A stretch of DNA of 64,000 nt from Udaeobacter sp025935755 (lineage in GTDB: Bacteria; Verrucomicrobiota; Verrucomicrobiia; Chthoniobacterales; UBA10450), in assembly GCA_036278715.1 (NCBI GenBank), contig DASUKN010000050.1:28944-92943 (forward strand). The letters run 5' to 3'. This document shows positions 9,453 to 18,046 of the stretch, piece by piece. Positions within the stretch are counted from its first letter, which is position 1. Every line of letters starts with the position of its first letter. The notes beneath the pieces are model-generated. The model worked only from the letters and a program-made list of their open reading frames with translations, made no database searches and was not told the origin of the DNA. The position numbers were made by a program, and so were the translations under genes.

Positions 9453-9487
9453 ATCGTTCTCGGCGGTTCGCCTTTATCAAACTCCCG

Positions 9488-11116
9488 TTAGCAAAGCACA
9501 AGGTTTGCGGCGAGACCCGCTTCACTCGTTTCTTTGTATTTTGTGCTCATGTCCTTACCGGTATCCGCGAGGGTCTTGATTGTTGTGTCGAGATCAACAC
9601 GGTGGCGTGACGCGATTTCATTCGTTGCAATCATATAAGCCGTCCAGGCTTTCACTGCTCCGAACGCGCAGCGTTCGATGCACGGGACCTGGACATAGCC
9701 CGCAACGGGATCACATGTCATTCCAAGGTGATGCTCAAGGGCAGATTCGGCGGCGTTTTCTACCACCAGAGGAGAAGCGTCCATCGCCGAGGCAATGAAC
9801 GCAGCGGACATCGCCGAGGCCACGCCAATTTCCGACTGACAACCGCCTTCCGCTCCGGAAAGCGTCGCGTTGTGTTTGCACAAGTAGCCGATGGCAGCGC
9901 CGGCGAGCAAACCCTGGCGAACCTTTTCCTGCGACAACGCCCGCTTGGTCTGTGTCAGGCCATAAACAATCGCCGGCATCACACCCGCGGAACCGCCAGT
10001 CGGCGCAGTAATGACCAGGTGGCCGCGAGCATTTTCTTCCGAAGCGGCCAGAGCACATGCGGAAAGCAGCGCCACAGCACGATCGGCCTCGTATTTGTCA
10101 TCCTGCGCGCGTTTCCAAACCTCCGCCGCCTTGGAATGCAACTTGATTGGACCTGGCAAAACACCTTCCTTCACCGCAAGTCCCGCTTTCACCGTCGCTA
10201 ACATCGCTGCTGCGATCTTATCCAGAAATGCATTGATCTGGTCCTCGGTTTTGCCGGACACAGCGAGTTCGTTGGCCATGATAACCTGCGCAATGGAGAG
10301 CTTGTTTTTCTCTGCGTGCTGTCGCAGTTCCTTCATGGTCTCATACGGATACTTCGGCTGCCCCTTCTTAGGCGGTGTGTAGCCTTTCCATTCATAAAAT
10401 CCGCCCCCTGGCGAGTAGTACTCCAGTTCGTAGACAGACTTGTCACCGCCCATCAGTTTGCATGTCATCGTGTTCGGATGCGGGAACTCGCCGTTGGGCG
10501 TGTCATAGATGATGTCCGCGAGCGAAAGATTAAACGTCTTATCGCCAAGTTTTAGCGGATAGGATTGATTCGGCTTCTCTTTCATTTCATCGAGGAACAA
10601 CGGATCGACAGTTGCCGGTTCCTTGCCTAACAAACCGGCAAGCGCTGCTCGCTCGGTGCCGTGACCCTTGCCAGTAGCGCTCAGGCTTCCGAAAAGATGA
10701 ACCTTCAGGCCAGTGGCTTGCTTCAATTGATCGGCGGGGAGTTTAGTGCAGCGCTGATAGAAATCGTACGTGATCCGCATCGGCCCGATGGTATGCGAAC
10801 TCGAGGGACCGGGACCGACCTTGTAGAATTCATCGAGAACAGTCATCACGGGACCCTTGGATCTTTTTACCACGTCCAGGTCTTGCGACATGGAGGTGGA
10901 ATCCAGTGGAGGCAGCGGACTTTTCGCCGCAGCTTCCTTCGCGGCTTGTTGCGCGCGTGCTGCGCTCGTCCAAACCGTACCGGTCATTGCCGCGGCGGCG
11001 CCGATGACAGCGTTCCGGATGAGAAAGGTTCGCCGATCAATGTTTTCAGGAAGATTTAGATCCTGAGAAAATTCCGGGAACGGATTGTTATTCCTATCTG
11101 AGGATTGTTTTTTCAT
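9488..11116 (-). CDS. sdaA: Iron-sulfur L-serine dehydratase with a twin-arginine signal
   Basis: This 542-residue single-chain L-serine ammonia-lyase (beta and alpha parts fused) deaminates serine to pyruvate. The beta domain begins near residue 90 with GPGPSSSHTIGPMR. The alpha part holds the cysteines expected to bind the [4Fe-4S] cluster (CKHNATLSGAEGGCQSE, and CDPV and CIERC further on). The first 55 residues are not part of the enzyme fold. They read as a Tat signal, with a hydrophilic n-region, Arg28-Arg29 in DRRTFLIRN, a hydrophobic alanine-rich core and an ARA cleavage site, followed by a linker of about 30 residues. Known relatives are cytosolic, so either this enzyme is exported folded or the signal is vestigial. 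The gene is 32 bp after the acetate kinase fusion and 35 bp before pflB. Confidence 0.93.
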   Translation of the reverse strand: MKKQSSDRNNNPFPEFSQDLNLPENIDRRTFLIRNAVIGAAAAMTGTVWTSAARAQQAAKEAAAKSPLPPLDSTSMSQDLDVVKRSKGPVMTVLDEFYKVGPGPSSSHTIGPMRITYDFYQRCTKLPADQLKQATGLKVHLFGSLSATGKGHGTERAALAGLLGKEPATVDPLFLDEMKEKPNQSYPLKLGDKTFNLSLADIIYDTPNGEFPHPNTMTCKLMGGDKSVYELEYYSPGGGFYEWKGYTPPKKGQPKYPYETMKELRQHAEKNKLSIAQVIMANELAVSGKTEDQINAFLDKIAAAMLATVKAGLAVKEGVLPGPIKLHSKAAEVWKRAQDDKYEADRAVALLSACALAASEENARGHLVITAPTGGSAGVMPAIVYGLTQTKRALSQEKVRQGLLAGAAIGYLCKHNATLSGAEGGCQSEIGVASAMSAAFIASAMDASPLVVENAAESALEHHLGMTCDPVAGYVQVPCIERCAFGAVKAWTAYMIATNEIASRHRVDLDTTIKTLADTGKDMSTKYKETSEAGLAANLVLC

Positions 11117-11148
11117 AGTACTTTGCCGTTATAGGTTTCAGTAAGTTC

Positions 11149-13464
11149 CTAGCTGCTCTGGTATCCCTCGCTTTGAATTGCATCGATGTAACCCTGTGCG
11201 CCTGTTTTTACATTGGCCGCGTTGCCTTCGTCGGTATCGATGTGCATGGCCAGTTTGAAGCTCGGATCCACCCGCACCAGCACGTCGCCAAAAACAAGCT
11301 CGCGATCACCTGCGATTTTCACGCGCACGAAGGATTTATCGCGAACTCCGTAACGGAGCGCGTCTTCCGGGCTCATGTGAACATGCCGCAACGCGCAAAT
11401 CACTCCCCGGTCGATTTGAACGCTACCGTTAGGACTTTCGAGTATGCAGCCGGGCGTGTCTGCAATATCACCGCTTTCACGGATGGGAGGATGAATGCCG
11501 AGTTTGAATTGTTCGGTCATCGCGATTTCGACCTGCGAGTATTTGCGCGCAGGTCCAAGGATACGCACGCGCTCGATTCGCCCTTTTGGCCCAACGATTG
11601 TGAGTTGTTCTTTGCAGGCGTATTGGCCGGGCTGCGAAAGGTCCGCATGTTTGGTGAGTTGATGGCCTTTCCCGAACAGCGCTTCAACGTGTTCCTGCGT
11701 GAGATGGATGTGGTGCGCCGAGATTTCAACGAGAAACGGCTGCTGTTTCTGCGCGTCCAATACTCGGGTGATGTAAGAGCGAGACAATGCGCGCAATGCT
11801 TCGCGCGCCATCATGCGTTCTTCATCTGTCGGGACGACCAGGACCGTCACGTTCGAGTCATCGGTTGAGATGCGGGCGATCTCGTCGCTGCGGGCATTCT
11901 GGTTGCGTTTGTCGTCGAGCGTAATCCCCATGCATTCCAAACCCTGCAACGCCAGCGCCCGAACCACCGTGCTTCCCTGGCCAACACCGCCGGTGAAAAT
12001 CACCGTGTCGAGGCCGCCCATGGATGCGACGTAAGCGCCGATGTACTTCCGCACGCGGTAGCAATACGCCTTTAGCGCGATCAACGCCCGTTGATTGCCC
12101 TGATCGGCAGCTCGAAGCACTTCGCGCATGTCGCTCGAAACGCCGGATAAACCGAGCAGACCGCTTTTCTTGTTCAACATTTCTTCGCTCTTTGAAGCAG
12201 AAAGCTTTTCTTCCCGCTCGAGAAACGCGAGCACACCGGGATCAAGATCGCCGCAGCGGGTTCCCATGATCAAACCTTCCAGCGGAGTAAACCCCATACT
12301 GGTGTCCACCGAGCGCCCGTGATCGACCGCACAGATGGAGGCTCCGTTGCCGAGGTGGCAACTCACAACACGCAGCTCGTTAGGCCTGCGCTTCAGGAAT
12401 TCCGCAGCGCGCAGCGCGACGTAGTTATGTGACGTGCCGTGAAATCCGTACCGGCGGACCGCTTTCTTTTCGTAGAACTCATGCGGCAGGCCATAGAGAA
12501 ATGCGTAGGCGGGCAGCGTGTGGTGAAACGCGGTGTCGAAAACACCCACATGCGGCGCGGCTGGGAATAGTTTCCGCATCTCGCGAATGCCGGCGATGAT
12601 CACAGGGTTGTGCAGCGGCGCCAGCGGATTGAGCTTTTCCATCTCTGCCACGAGTTCATCAGTCAGGAGCGTCGCTTCCGTGAATTTCTCGCCGCCGTGA
12701 ACGACGCGATGCGCCACCACGCTGATTTCCCCAGCGTTTTTAATGACTCCGTTTTCTTTCGACGTGAGTTCCGCAAGCATGGCTTTGAAGGCGGCCGCAT
12801 GATCCCCCTTTTCCAAGTCGCGTTTCACTTCGCCCTTTGGCCCGCGATGCTTTAGTTGTGTGCCCTCTATACCAATGCGTTCGACCTGTCCCTTACCGTG
12901 GCGCGATTCATCTGTGGTGTCGTAAAACGAATATTTCAGCGAGGAAGAACCGACATTAATCACTAAAATTTTCTCAGGTCTCTCGCCTTTGAGATTGAGT
13001 CCATAGGGATCGTTACCTTGCTGGAGAGCAGCTTTGGTCTTGGCCGGATCGGACACAAGCATTCTTGTCCGCTCAGCGATTGTTCGCGTGATGTGCCGCA
13101 CCGCGCCAGGTTCGGCGACAATGATCGATTGAAATAACGACACGGGAATGAGCAATATCTCGCACTGCGATTCGGCGATGAAATCTGCGAGCAATGGGTT
13201 ACCCGTCATCAAGGCTGCTTCCGCGAATGTATCGCCGGCCTTCAATTTCCCGAGCGGTTGGCGTGTGCCGTCGGTCACAGCTGAGGCAGCAACCGCACCG
13301 CTCAGTACCACTCCCAAGTGTGCAGCTTCCGCGCCTTGATGAGCGATTGCTTCCTTCGCCTCAAACGACCTGATAACGGAGCCGTTGACCAGCTCTTTGA
13401 TTTTCTCAACGGTAAAGTCTTTGAAAAGGCTGACGTTTTTTTTGAGGAAGCCCGGCACGTCCAT
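11149..13464 (-). CDS. ackA: Three-domain fusion: cNMP-binding-like + acetate kinase + PduL phosphotransacylase
   Basis: This 771-residue protein joins three domains. Residues about 8-138 are a Crp-like cyclic-nucleotide-binding fold; its phosphate cassette (FAEAALMTGNP) lacks the usual Arg, so ligand binding is uncertain. Residues about 164-562 are a complete acetate kinase, with INVGSSSLKY, HRVVHGG (Arg253), VFDTAFH (Asp310), FHGTSH (His342) and MGTRCGDLD (Arg403). Residues about 575-765 are a PduL-type phosphotransacylase with paired metal-binding His motifs (HHIHL near 584-588 and RHVHM near 693-697). The protein could convert acetyl-CoA to acetate and ATP in one polypeptide. It heads the operon sdaA-pflB-pflA-MFS. 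A copy of the recurrent operator lies 54-73 bp before the ATG. No microcompartment shell gene is near. Confidence 0.94.
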   Translation of the reverse strand: MDVPGFLKKNVSLFKDFTVEKIKELVNGSVIRSFEAKEAIAHQGAEAAHLGVVLSGAVAASAVTDGTRQPLGKLKAGDTFAEAALMTGNPLLADFIAESQCEILLIPVSLFQSIIVAEPGAVRHITRTIAERTRMLVSDPAKTKAALQQGNDPYGLNLKGERPEKILVINVGSSSLKYSFYDTTDESRHGKGQVERIGIEGTQLKHRGPKGEVKRDLEKGDHAAAFKAMLAELTSKENGVIKNAGEISVVAHRVVHGGEKFTEATLLTDELVAEMEKLNPLAPLHNPVIIAGIREMRKLFPAAPHVGVFDTAFHHTLPAYAFLYGLPHEFYEKKAVRRYGFHGTSHNYVALRAAEFLKRRPNELRVVSCHLGNGASICAVDHGRSVDTSMGFTPLEGLIMGTRCGDLDPGVLAFLEREEKLSASKSEEMLNKKSGLLGLSGVSSDMREVLRAADQGNQRALIALKAYCYRVRKYIGAYVASMGGLDTVIFTGGVGQGSTVVRALALQGLECMGITLDDKRNQNARSDEIARISTDDSNVTVLVVPTDEERMMAREALRALSRSYITRVLDAQKQQPFLVEISAHHIHLTQEHVEALFGKGHQLTKHADLSQPGQYACKEQLTIVGPKGRIERVRILGPARKYSQVEIAMTEQFKLGIHPPIRESGDIADTPGCILESPNGSVQIDRGVICALRHVHMSPEDALRYGVRDKSFVRVKIAGDRELVFGDVLVRVDPSFKLAMHIDTDEGNAANVKTGAQGYIDAIQSEGYQSS

Positions 13465-13517
13465 GATTATTTCCCTTCAGGATTTCCAAGTCTCGGCCAT
13501 TGGCGCGCAGGTTACGT

Positions 13518-13537
13518 ATGAGACCTTAGTCCCATAA
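13518..13537 (-). promoter_or_regulatory. Recurrent operator, copy upstream of the acetate kinase operon
   Basis: Read toward the acetate kinase fusion on the minus strand, this site is TTATGGGACTAAGGTCTCAT. It matches the window-wide motif (GGACTAAAGTCCTAT type) with substitutions at two core positions. Its centre is about 63 bp before the ATG at 13464. It lies in the 129-bp gap after the porin gene, whose stop is at 13594, so it can only serve the fermentation operon. Confidence 0.5.
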
Positions 13538-13593
13538 TCAAGCAATGTTCATGATTACTCTCTGGTAAGGCTCAGGCTATTACCTCGATTTTT

Positions 13594-15159
13594 TCAATCG
13601 AAGATCGAATAGAGCGCGCCGATTTGAAAACGGAAAGCATCTCCATCCGCGCCATCCTTTTCCTCTTTGTGTCCGTACAACGCTTCAAAGCCAATGCTGA
13701 GGCGTTTCCGTGCTTTCCACACGAGATTGAGACTTGCGTAGTGCGTCTGGTGGTACGCACCAGGTTCTTGTGAGAATTGATTATCCAAATGGACATATCC
13801 GTAGCTGGCCGTTGAACGCAGGTAATCATTCCACTGGTGTGTATAGCCGATCATCGCTCCAAAGGCGGGAATGGCTTTCAGGTCTCCTGAACTATCAAAT
13901 GCCGCGTCGTTGTTCTGAAAGTCATCATTAAAATAACGGAACAAACCTTGGCCATAGGTCAGTTGTGTCTGAAGTGAATCGAAAATCGGCTTAACATCTC
14001 GCTGCACTCCCGCGACAACATTCTTCTCAGTCGCTGACGCAACTATTTCTGACGTTGGCTGACGCTCGAACACGTTAAGAGAACTGGACAGGTTCACGCC
14101 CCAGCCAAATGTATTTTGATTCCCCACGACGGGTCCTTTGACGCCGATATCGCGGAAGATCGCCCCGAGTTGGACGTGACCATAAACTGAATCTTCCCAG
14201 CGGATATTGAGGCCGCCGTCGGGAGCGTGATTGACCTGTTGAGCATCCGGATCAGGCGACGTGTCGACTTCCGACCCCGGTTTCTCCAACCCGAAATTCA
14301 ACTGCCATTTCTTGTTTAGTGGCAGCATGTAACGAACTAACGGACGTCGCGCAAAGATTGCCGAATTGGGTCCTTCGTAATCCACGGTATCCGGCCAGGC
14401 ATCGGGATCTTCGAAAACGCTGAAAGTCTGTCCCAGGACAACATTGTAGATCTGCCCGTAAAGCTGACGTACCCGGAACGGCAGTTCTCCGCCGCCGCTG
14501 CCGAAGAAGTCATTCTGGTAGTAGAACCGCGGACTTCCCGGGAGCTCAGGCGCGCGAACGTCGAGGCTTAATTGTGATCCCCTGGCGTTCACGTTGAACT
14601 GGTTGCCGCCGCCTTTGAAGAAATCACCGTCGACGGGAATTTGCGCAGTCACGAAACGGTCCGGGTTTCCGGTATTTTGCGGATCATCGGTGAAGTCGAC
14701 GCGGGGCTTGGCATTAAATTTAATCAACACAGGCGTGTTCGGAATTGGAACGAAGCCGCGGTATTTCGGATCGAGCGTGAGATCGTTAGGCCGAGGTGCG
14801 GCTTCCTGCTGGTCGTCCAATGCGGGACGATCCCTGATCTGGCTGGGGCGCCCCTGAATCGTCACTGTCGCAGGCGCAATGGTGACGGTCTGATCCGAAG
14901 GCGGTGCGGAGGCCGCTCCTTCAGTTGCGACCACTGCCGCAGGCGGCGCAACTCGGGAAGCGGTAGCCTGTTCCTTGTGCTTGTGGTTTTCGTGTTCCAG
15001 TTCCGCGATTCTGGACTGCATTTGTTCCATGCTTTTCTGCATGGATTGAATTGTAGCCTTCAGTTCATCGAGTTCGGAGGCGCGCGCCGGCGTCACTACC
15101 GTAAACGAGACGAATACCGCCAGAGTGATGGCAACTGATTTCTTGTTAGTTTTAATCAT
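13594..15159 (-). CDS. Outer-membrane porin with N-terminal coiled coil
   Basis: I start at the ATG at 15159, preceded by AAAGGT, instead of an upstream in-frame ATG at 15252; this start opens with a proper signal peptide (KKSVAITLAVFVSFTVVTPARA). The mature 521-residue protein starts with a heptad-rich coiled coil (ELDELKATIQSMQKSMEQMQ), as in DcaP-like and OprP-like trimeric porins. A proline/alanine linker follows, then a long beta-barrel ending in aromatic FQIGALYSIFD. It probably forms a channel for small anions or acids. It lies just upstream of the acetate/formate operon but is separated from it by 129 bp with its own operator. A candidate operator copy also lies upstream of the porin at 15308-15328. 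Confidence 0.88.
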   Translation of the reverse strand: MIKTNKKSVAITLAVFVSFTVVTPARASELDELKATIQSMQKSMEQMQSRIAELEHENHKHKEQATASRVAPPAAVVATEGAASAPPSDQTVTIAPATVTIQGRPSQIRDRPALDDQQEAAPRPNDLTLDPKYRGFVPIPNTPVLIKFNAKPRVDFTDDPQNTGNPDRFVTAQIPVDGDFFKGGGNQFNVNARGSQLSLDVRAPELPGSPRFYYQNDFFGSGGGELPFRVRQLYGQIYNVVLGQTFSVFEDPDAWPDTVDYEGPNSAIFARRPLVRYMLPLNKKWQLNFGLEKPGSEVDTSPDPDAQQVNHAPDGGLNIRWEDSVYGHVQLGAIFRDIGVKGPVVGNQNTFGWGVNLSSSLNVFERQPTSEIVASATEKNVVAGVQRDVKPIFDSLQTQLTYGQGLFRYFNDDFQNNDAAFDSSGDLKAIPAFGAMIGYTHQWNDYLRSTASYGYVHLDNQFSQEPGAYHQTHYASLNLVWKARKRLSIGFEALYGHKEEKDGADGDAFRFQIGALYSIFD

Positions 15160-15307
15160 ACCTTTACCCTTGGTTTGTTTGGTGCCGCTCGCGAACCGAA
15201 CTGCGATGAGGGACAAATGAGAGCCGTTGCAGCGTTTCAATGGACCCCTCATATTCGCGGCACGTTCTGCTTATTCGGCAAGTTTGTACGCAACGATTCC
15301 AGCTGAA

Positions 15308-15328
15308 CATAGGACGTTGGTCGTACGG
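15308..15328 (-). promoter_or_regulatory. Recurrent operator, divergent copy upstream of the porin
   Basis: On the minus strand this reads CGTACGACCAACGTCCTATG. It matches the copy upstream of the lipoprotein at 35682 (CGTACGACTAAAGTCCTATT) at 16 or more of 20 positions. Its centre is about 159 bp before the porin ATG at 15159. The distance is longer than for most copies, so it is a weaker candidate. Confidence 0.4.
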
Positions 15329-15380
15329 AACTTGAGCGAGATCCCTGGTAAACTTGACGGTTGGCGCGTTTCGCCGCGTG

Positions 15381-16049
15381 TCAGGTTAACGTTGGAAGCA
15401 CCGCCGTCCGAAGGACCGCAAATACAAATACGGCAACCGCGAAGATGAACGCGACTATACGCACCCGTCTCTGTTCGAACTTTGCCGACGCATTGGCGAA
15501 GAAAAGCACTGTGGCGAACAGAACGGTATTCGCGAGGTACTGGCCGGAAATACTCCCGGCTCTGCCGGCCTCCCGCTGGCTCTTGGCAGCTTTCGCAGAC
15601 GCGTCGGCCGCCTCGCGGCTGCCCCGCATTTCGTAAAGGTTGGGCACAAACGGATGCGGATCGGCCTTTGTATTTTCAAAAGGTTTTTGGGCCAGCCATG
15701 CGTCGTACGCTTTGCGTAACTCCGGAGGAAAACGTTCTACGTAAAAGTTCGCCAGCTGATCATTGCCGGCCTGTTTCGCGGCCAGCACTTCTGTAAACAT
15801 GGCAGTTTGAATCGTGGCCTGCTGCATGCCTTGCAAACTCAGAAGACCCGCCTTGCGCTCCAATGTATTAAATTCATTCATTAACCCGTTGCTCTTGCGT
15901 GTCCATGCGGCTGACTCAAAGGAGCACCAGGCCGTACTAAGTGTCGCCAGCGCCATCAAGAGCGCCGCAACAGGTTCAACCCACTGCTTCTTTTCCTGTG
16001 ACGGTTGCGGTGGCCGAGTCGGTAAATCTGATCGTGTCGTGACGTTCAT
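15381..16049 (-). CDS. Two-end-anchored membrane protein, paralogue of the 34788 gene
   Basis: This 222-residue protein of unknown function has a membrane segment near residues 25-45 (VEPVAALLMALATLSTAWCSF), a helical domain of about 110 residues, and two C-terminal hydrophobic segments (ANTVLFATVLFFANA and IVAFIFAVAVFVFAVLRTAV). The central part holds ERFPPELRKAYDAWLAQKPFEN. The product of the gene at 34788-35477 has the same layout and the matching RRFRDEYRPAFAAWMKTGPFNN, so the two are paralogues. It is divergent from the SulP gene, and an operator copy lies between them. The middle domain is probably periplasmic if both ends insert normally. I cannot name the family with confidence. Confidence 0.8.
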   Translation of the reverse strand: MNVTTRSDLPTRPPQPSQEKKQWVEPVAALLMALATLSTAWCSFESAAWTRKSNGLMNEFNTLERKAGLLSLQGMQQATIQTAMFTEVLAAKQAGNDQLANFYVERFPPELRKAYDAWLAQKPFENTKADPHPFVPNLYEMRGSREAADASAKAAKSQREAGRAGSISGQYLANTVLFATVLFFANASAKFEQRRVRIVAFIFAVAVFVFAVLRTAVLPTLT

Positions 16050-16113
16050 CCTGTCTCTTTTCCGATCGGAAGGGCAACAGGAATAAACTCTGTTGCATCA
16101 AATTCAGCGTTAC

Positions 16114-16134
16114 TATTGGACTTTGGACCTACTT
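16114..16134 (-). promoter_or_regulatory. Recurrent operator between the membrane protein and SulP genes
   Basis: The minus strand reads AAGTAGGTCCAAAGTCCAAT, close to the copy at 22397-22417 (GTAGGTCTAAAGTCCAAT). The centre is about 75 bp before the minus-strand gene at 16049 and about 81 bp before the SulP GTG at 16205. The site is quasi-symmetric and could serve either gene. Confidence 0.5.
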
Positions 16135-16204
16135 CCCTCAAGCAAATCCCATTGTAGGATGGCGCGATTGGAAAAAATAATCCGTCGCCTGAAGAAACTG
16201 TTCT

Positions 16205-17929
16205 GTGAAAAGGATAACTAGCTGGATTCCGTTGCTTGGCGATCTAAGTAGCTATCAACCGCAATGGTTATCACGAGATGTGATTGCAGGATTGTCGGTC
16301 GCTGCGGTCCAGGTTCCTACCGCAATCGCCTACGCAAACATGGCGGGTTTCCCACCGCAGGTCGGGCTTTACGCCAGCATGCTTCCCGTGCTGATCTACG
16401 CGTTATTCGGCTCGTCGCGACAACTGATAGTCGGTCCTGACGCAGCGACGTGCGCGCTGGTTGCCGCTGCCCTCCTGCCACTGGCTCAGAACGACGTGAC
16501 TCAGTATATCAAGTTATCGGCGGCCTTATCTATCATGGCCGGAGCACTGATGGTTGTTGGCGGGATAGCTGGCCTGGGGTTCATCGTAAATTTTTTTGCG
16601 CGACCTATTCTCATTGGTTTTCTGACCGGAATCGCGATCAGCATCATAACCGGTCAACTCGGTAAATTCGTGGGTATGACGATTGCCAGTCGCGACTTCG
16701 TTCCATCGTTAGTGGAGTTACTCCGGCGCCTGAATGAGGTGCATGGCCATAGCCTGGCAGTAGGATTAGGCACGCTGGCATTGCTGATTGTGATGAAACG
16801 GCTCATTCCACGTGCGCCGCTGTCATTGATCGCGCTCCTCGCCGCTGGAATCGGCGTATTCTTTCTCGGTTGGGCGCAAGACGGAATTAAGTTGGTCGGC
16901 GCGGTGCCTTCCGGATTGCCGAAATTAGCTGTGCCGGGTGTCGGTTACTCGGCGGTGCAGAACATTTTCATGGATGCCGCCGGACTTGTTATTGTTTCCT
17001 TCACCAGCGGCATGCTGACTGCACGTAGCTTCGCGACGCGGAATCGATATGAGATCGATGCAGACAGAGAAATGCGCGCGATGGGGCTCGCCAACATTGC
17101 TTCTGGTTTGACTGGTGGCTTTGCGATAAGCGGAGCCGATTCCAGAACAGCGGTTAACGATGCCAGCGGCGGCAAGACGCGACTCGTTTCTGTGGTGGCT
17201 GCACTGGCGACCGCGGCCGTCGTGCTGTTTCTCAGTGAGCCATTGAGCCAGCTGCCCCTGGCCGCGCTGGCTGGAGTGTTAATCTTTTCTGCGTGGGGAC
17301 TGATTGATATCACGGGTCTGCGGCGCCTTTGGAAAATCGACCGTTTTGAATTCTTCCTGTCGATCTTAACCATGCTTGGTGTGCTGAGCATTGGTGTTCT
17401 GCCTGGGGTCGTGTTTGCCATTGTGTTGGCATTGTTACACGTGTTAGTGAAGATCTATCATCCGGCCGAAACGATATTGGGGATCTTACCAGATATGCCG
17501 GGATACAACGATGTTAGTCGATCGGATAAGGCGACGCAGATACCCGGTGTTATTATTTGCCGCTTCGAAGCTCCATTGCTTTTCTTCAATGCCGACCGGT
17601 TCAAGAATCGGCTCCTCTCCCTGGTCGACAAGGCGAATCCCCGGCCGCGCTGGTTTGTGCTAAGCGCGGAAGCCATAACCCAGCTCGACACTACCGGTGC
17701 GGCTGCACTCGATGAGTTTTGCGCGGAATTGAAAAGCCGCAATGTTCAGCTGGTTCTCGCGCGGCCGAAGCTTTACATGCACAGGTACGGTCAGCCGCTT
17801 AACCTGGGAAAGAAAATTGGCGCTGAAAACGTTTTTTTAACCATCGAATCAGCGGTGGAATCAATTCAGCTACGCGAGTCGAATCCGCTCAAAGCGGGGA
17901 ATAAAGCTTTTAAACGCGATTTACTTTAG
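16205..17929 (+). CDS. SulP-family anion transporter with STAS domain
   Basis: This 574-residue protein begins at GTG. Residues about 20-420 contain the SulP transmembrane core, with the signature VAAVQVPTAIAYANMAGFPPQ near the start and DREMRAMGLANIASGLTGG further on. Residues about 440-560 form a cytoplasmic STAS domain (PGVIICRFEAPLLFFNADRF and VLSAEAITQLDTTGAAALDEF). SulP proteins move sulfate, bicarbonate, chloride or organic anions. The substrate here is not determined by sequence, and no carbonic anhydrase or sulfate assimilation gene is adjacent. It is divergent from the 15381-16049 membrane protein and shares its operator-containing intergenic region. Confidence 0.93.
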   Translation: MKRITSWIPLLGDLSSYQPQWLSRDVIAGLSVAAVQVPTAIAYANMAGFPPQVGLYASMLPVLIYALFGSSRQLIVGPDAATCALVAAALLPLAQNDVTQYIKLSAALSIMAGALMVVGGIAGLGFIVNFFARPILIGFLTGIAISIITGQLGKFVGMTIASRDFVPSLVELLRRLNEVHGHSLAVGLGTLALLIVMKRLIPRAPLSLIALLAAGIGVFFLGWAQDGIKLVGAVPSGLPKLAVPGVGYSAVQNIFMDAAGLVIVSFTSGMLTARSFATRNRYEIDADREMRAMGLANIASGLTGGFAISGADSRTAVNDASGGKTRLVSVVAALATAAVVLFLSEPLSQLPLAALAGVLIFSAWGLIDITGLRRLWKIDRFEFFLSILTMLGVLSIGVLPGVVFAIVLALLHVLVKIYHPAETILGILPDMPGYNDVSRSDKATQIPGVIICRFEAPLLFFNADRFKNRLLSLVDKANPRPRWFVLSAEAITQLDTTGAAALDEFCAELKSRNVQLVLARPKLYMHRYGQPLNLGKKIGAENVFLTIESAVESIQLRESNPLKAGNKAFKRDLL

Positions 17930-18046
17930 GTGGCGCGTGTCCCGCGGCCACGCGGCCGCTGAGTGCCGGCGTCCACAGGAGTGATCGGCAACCTGACGAT
18001 TCGCGGGGGCAGGCGGCCGCATCTACACTCTTTCGGCCATCGTTCA

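Noticed and set aside
11149..13464. Microcompartment locus, suggested by the PduL domain.
   Set aside because: There are no BMC shell proteins, no diol dehydratase, and no encapsulation peptide seen at the termini. PduL appears here only as a fused phosphotransacylase.
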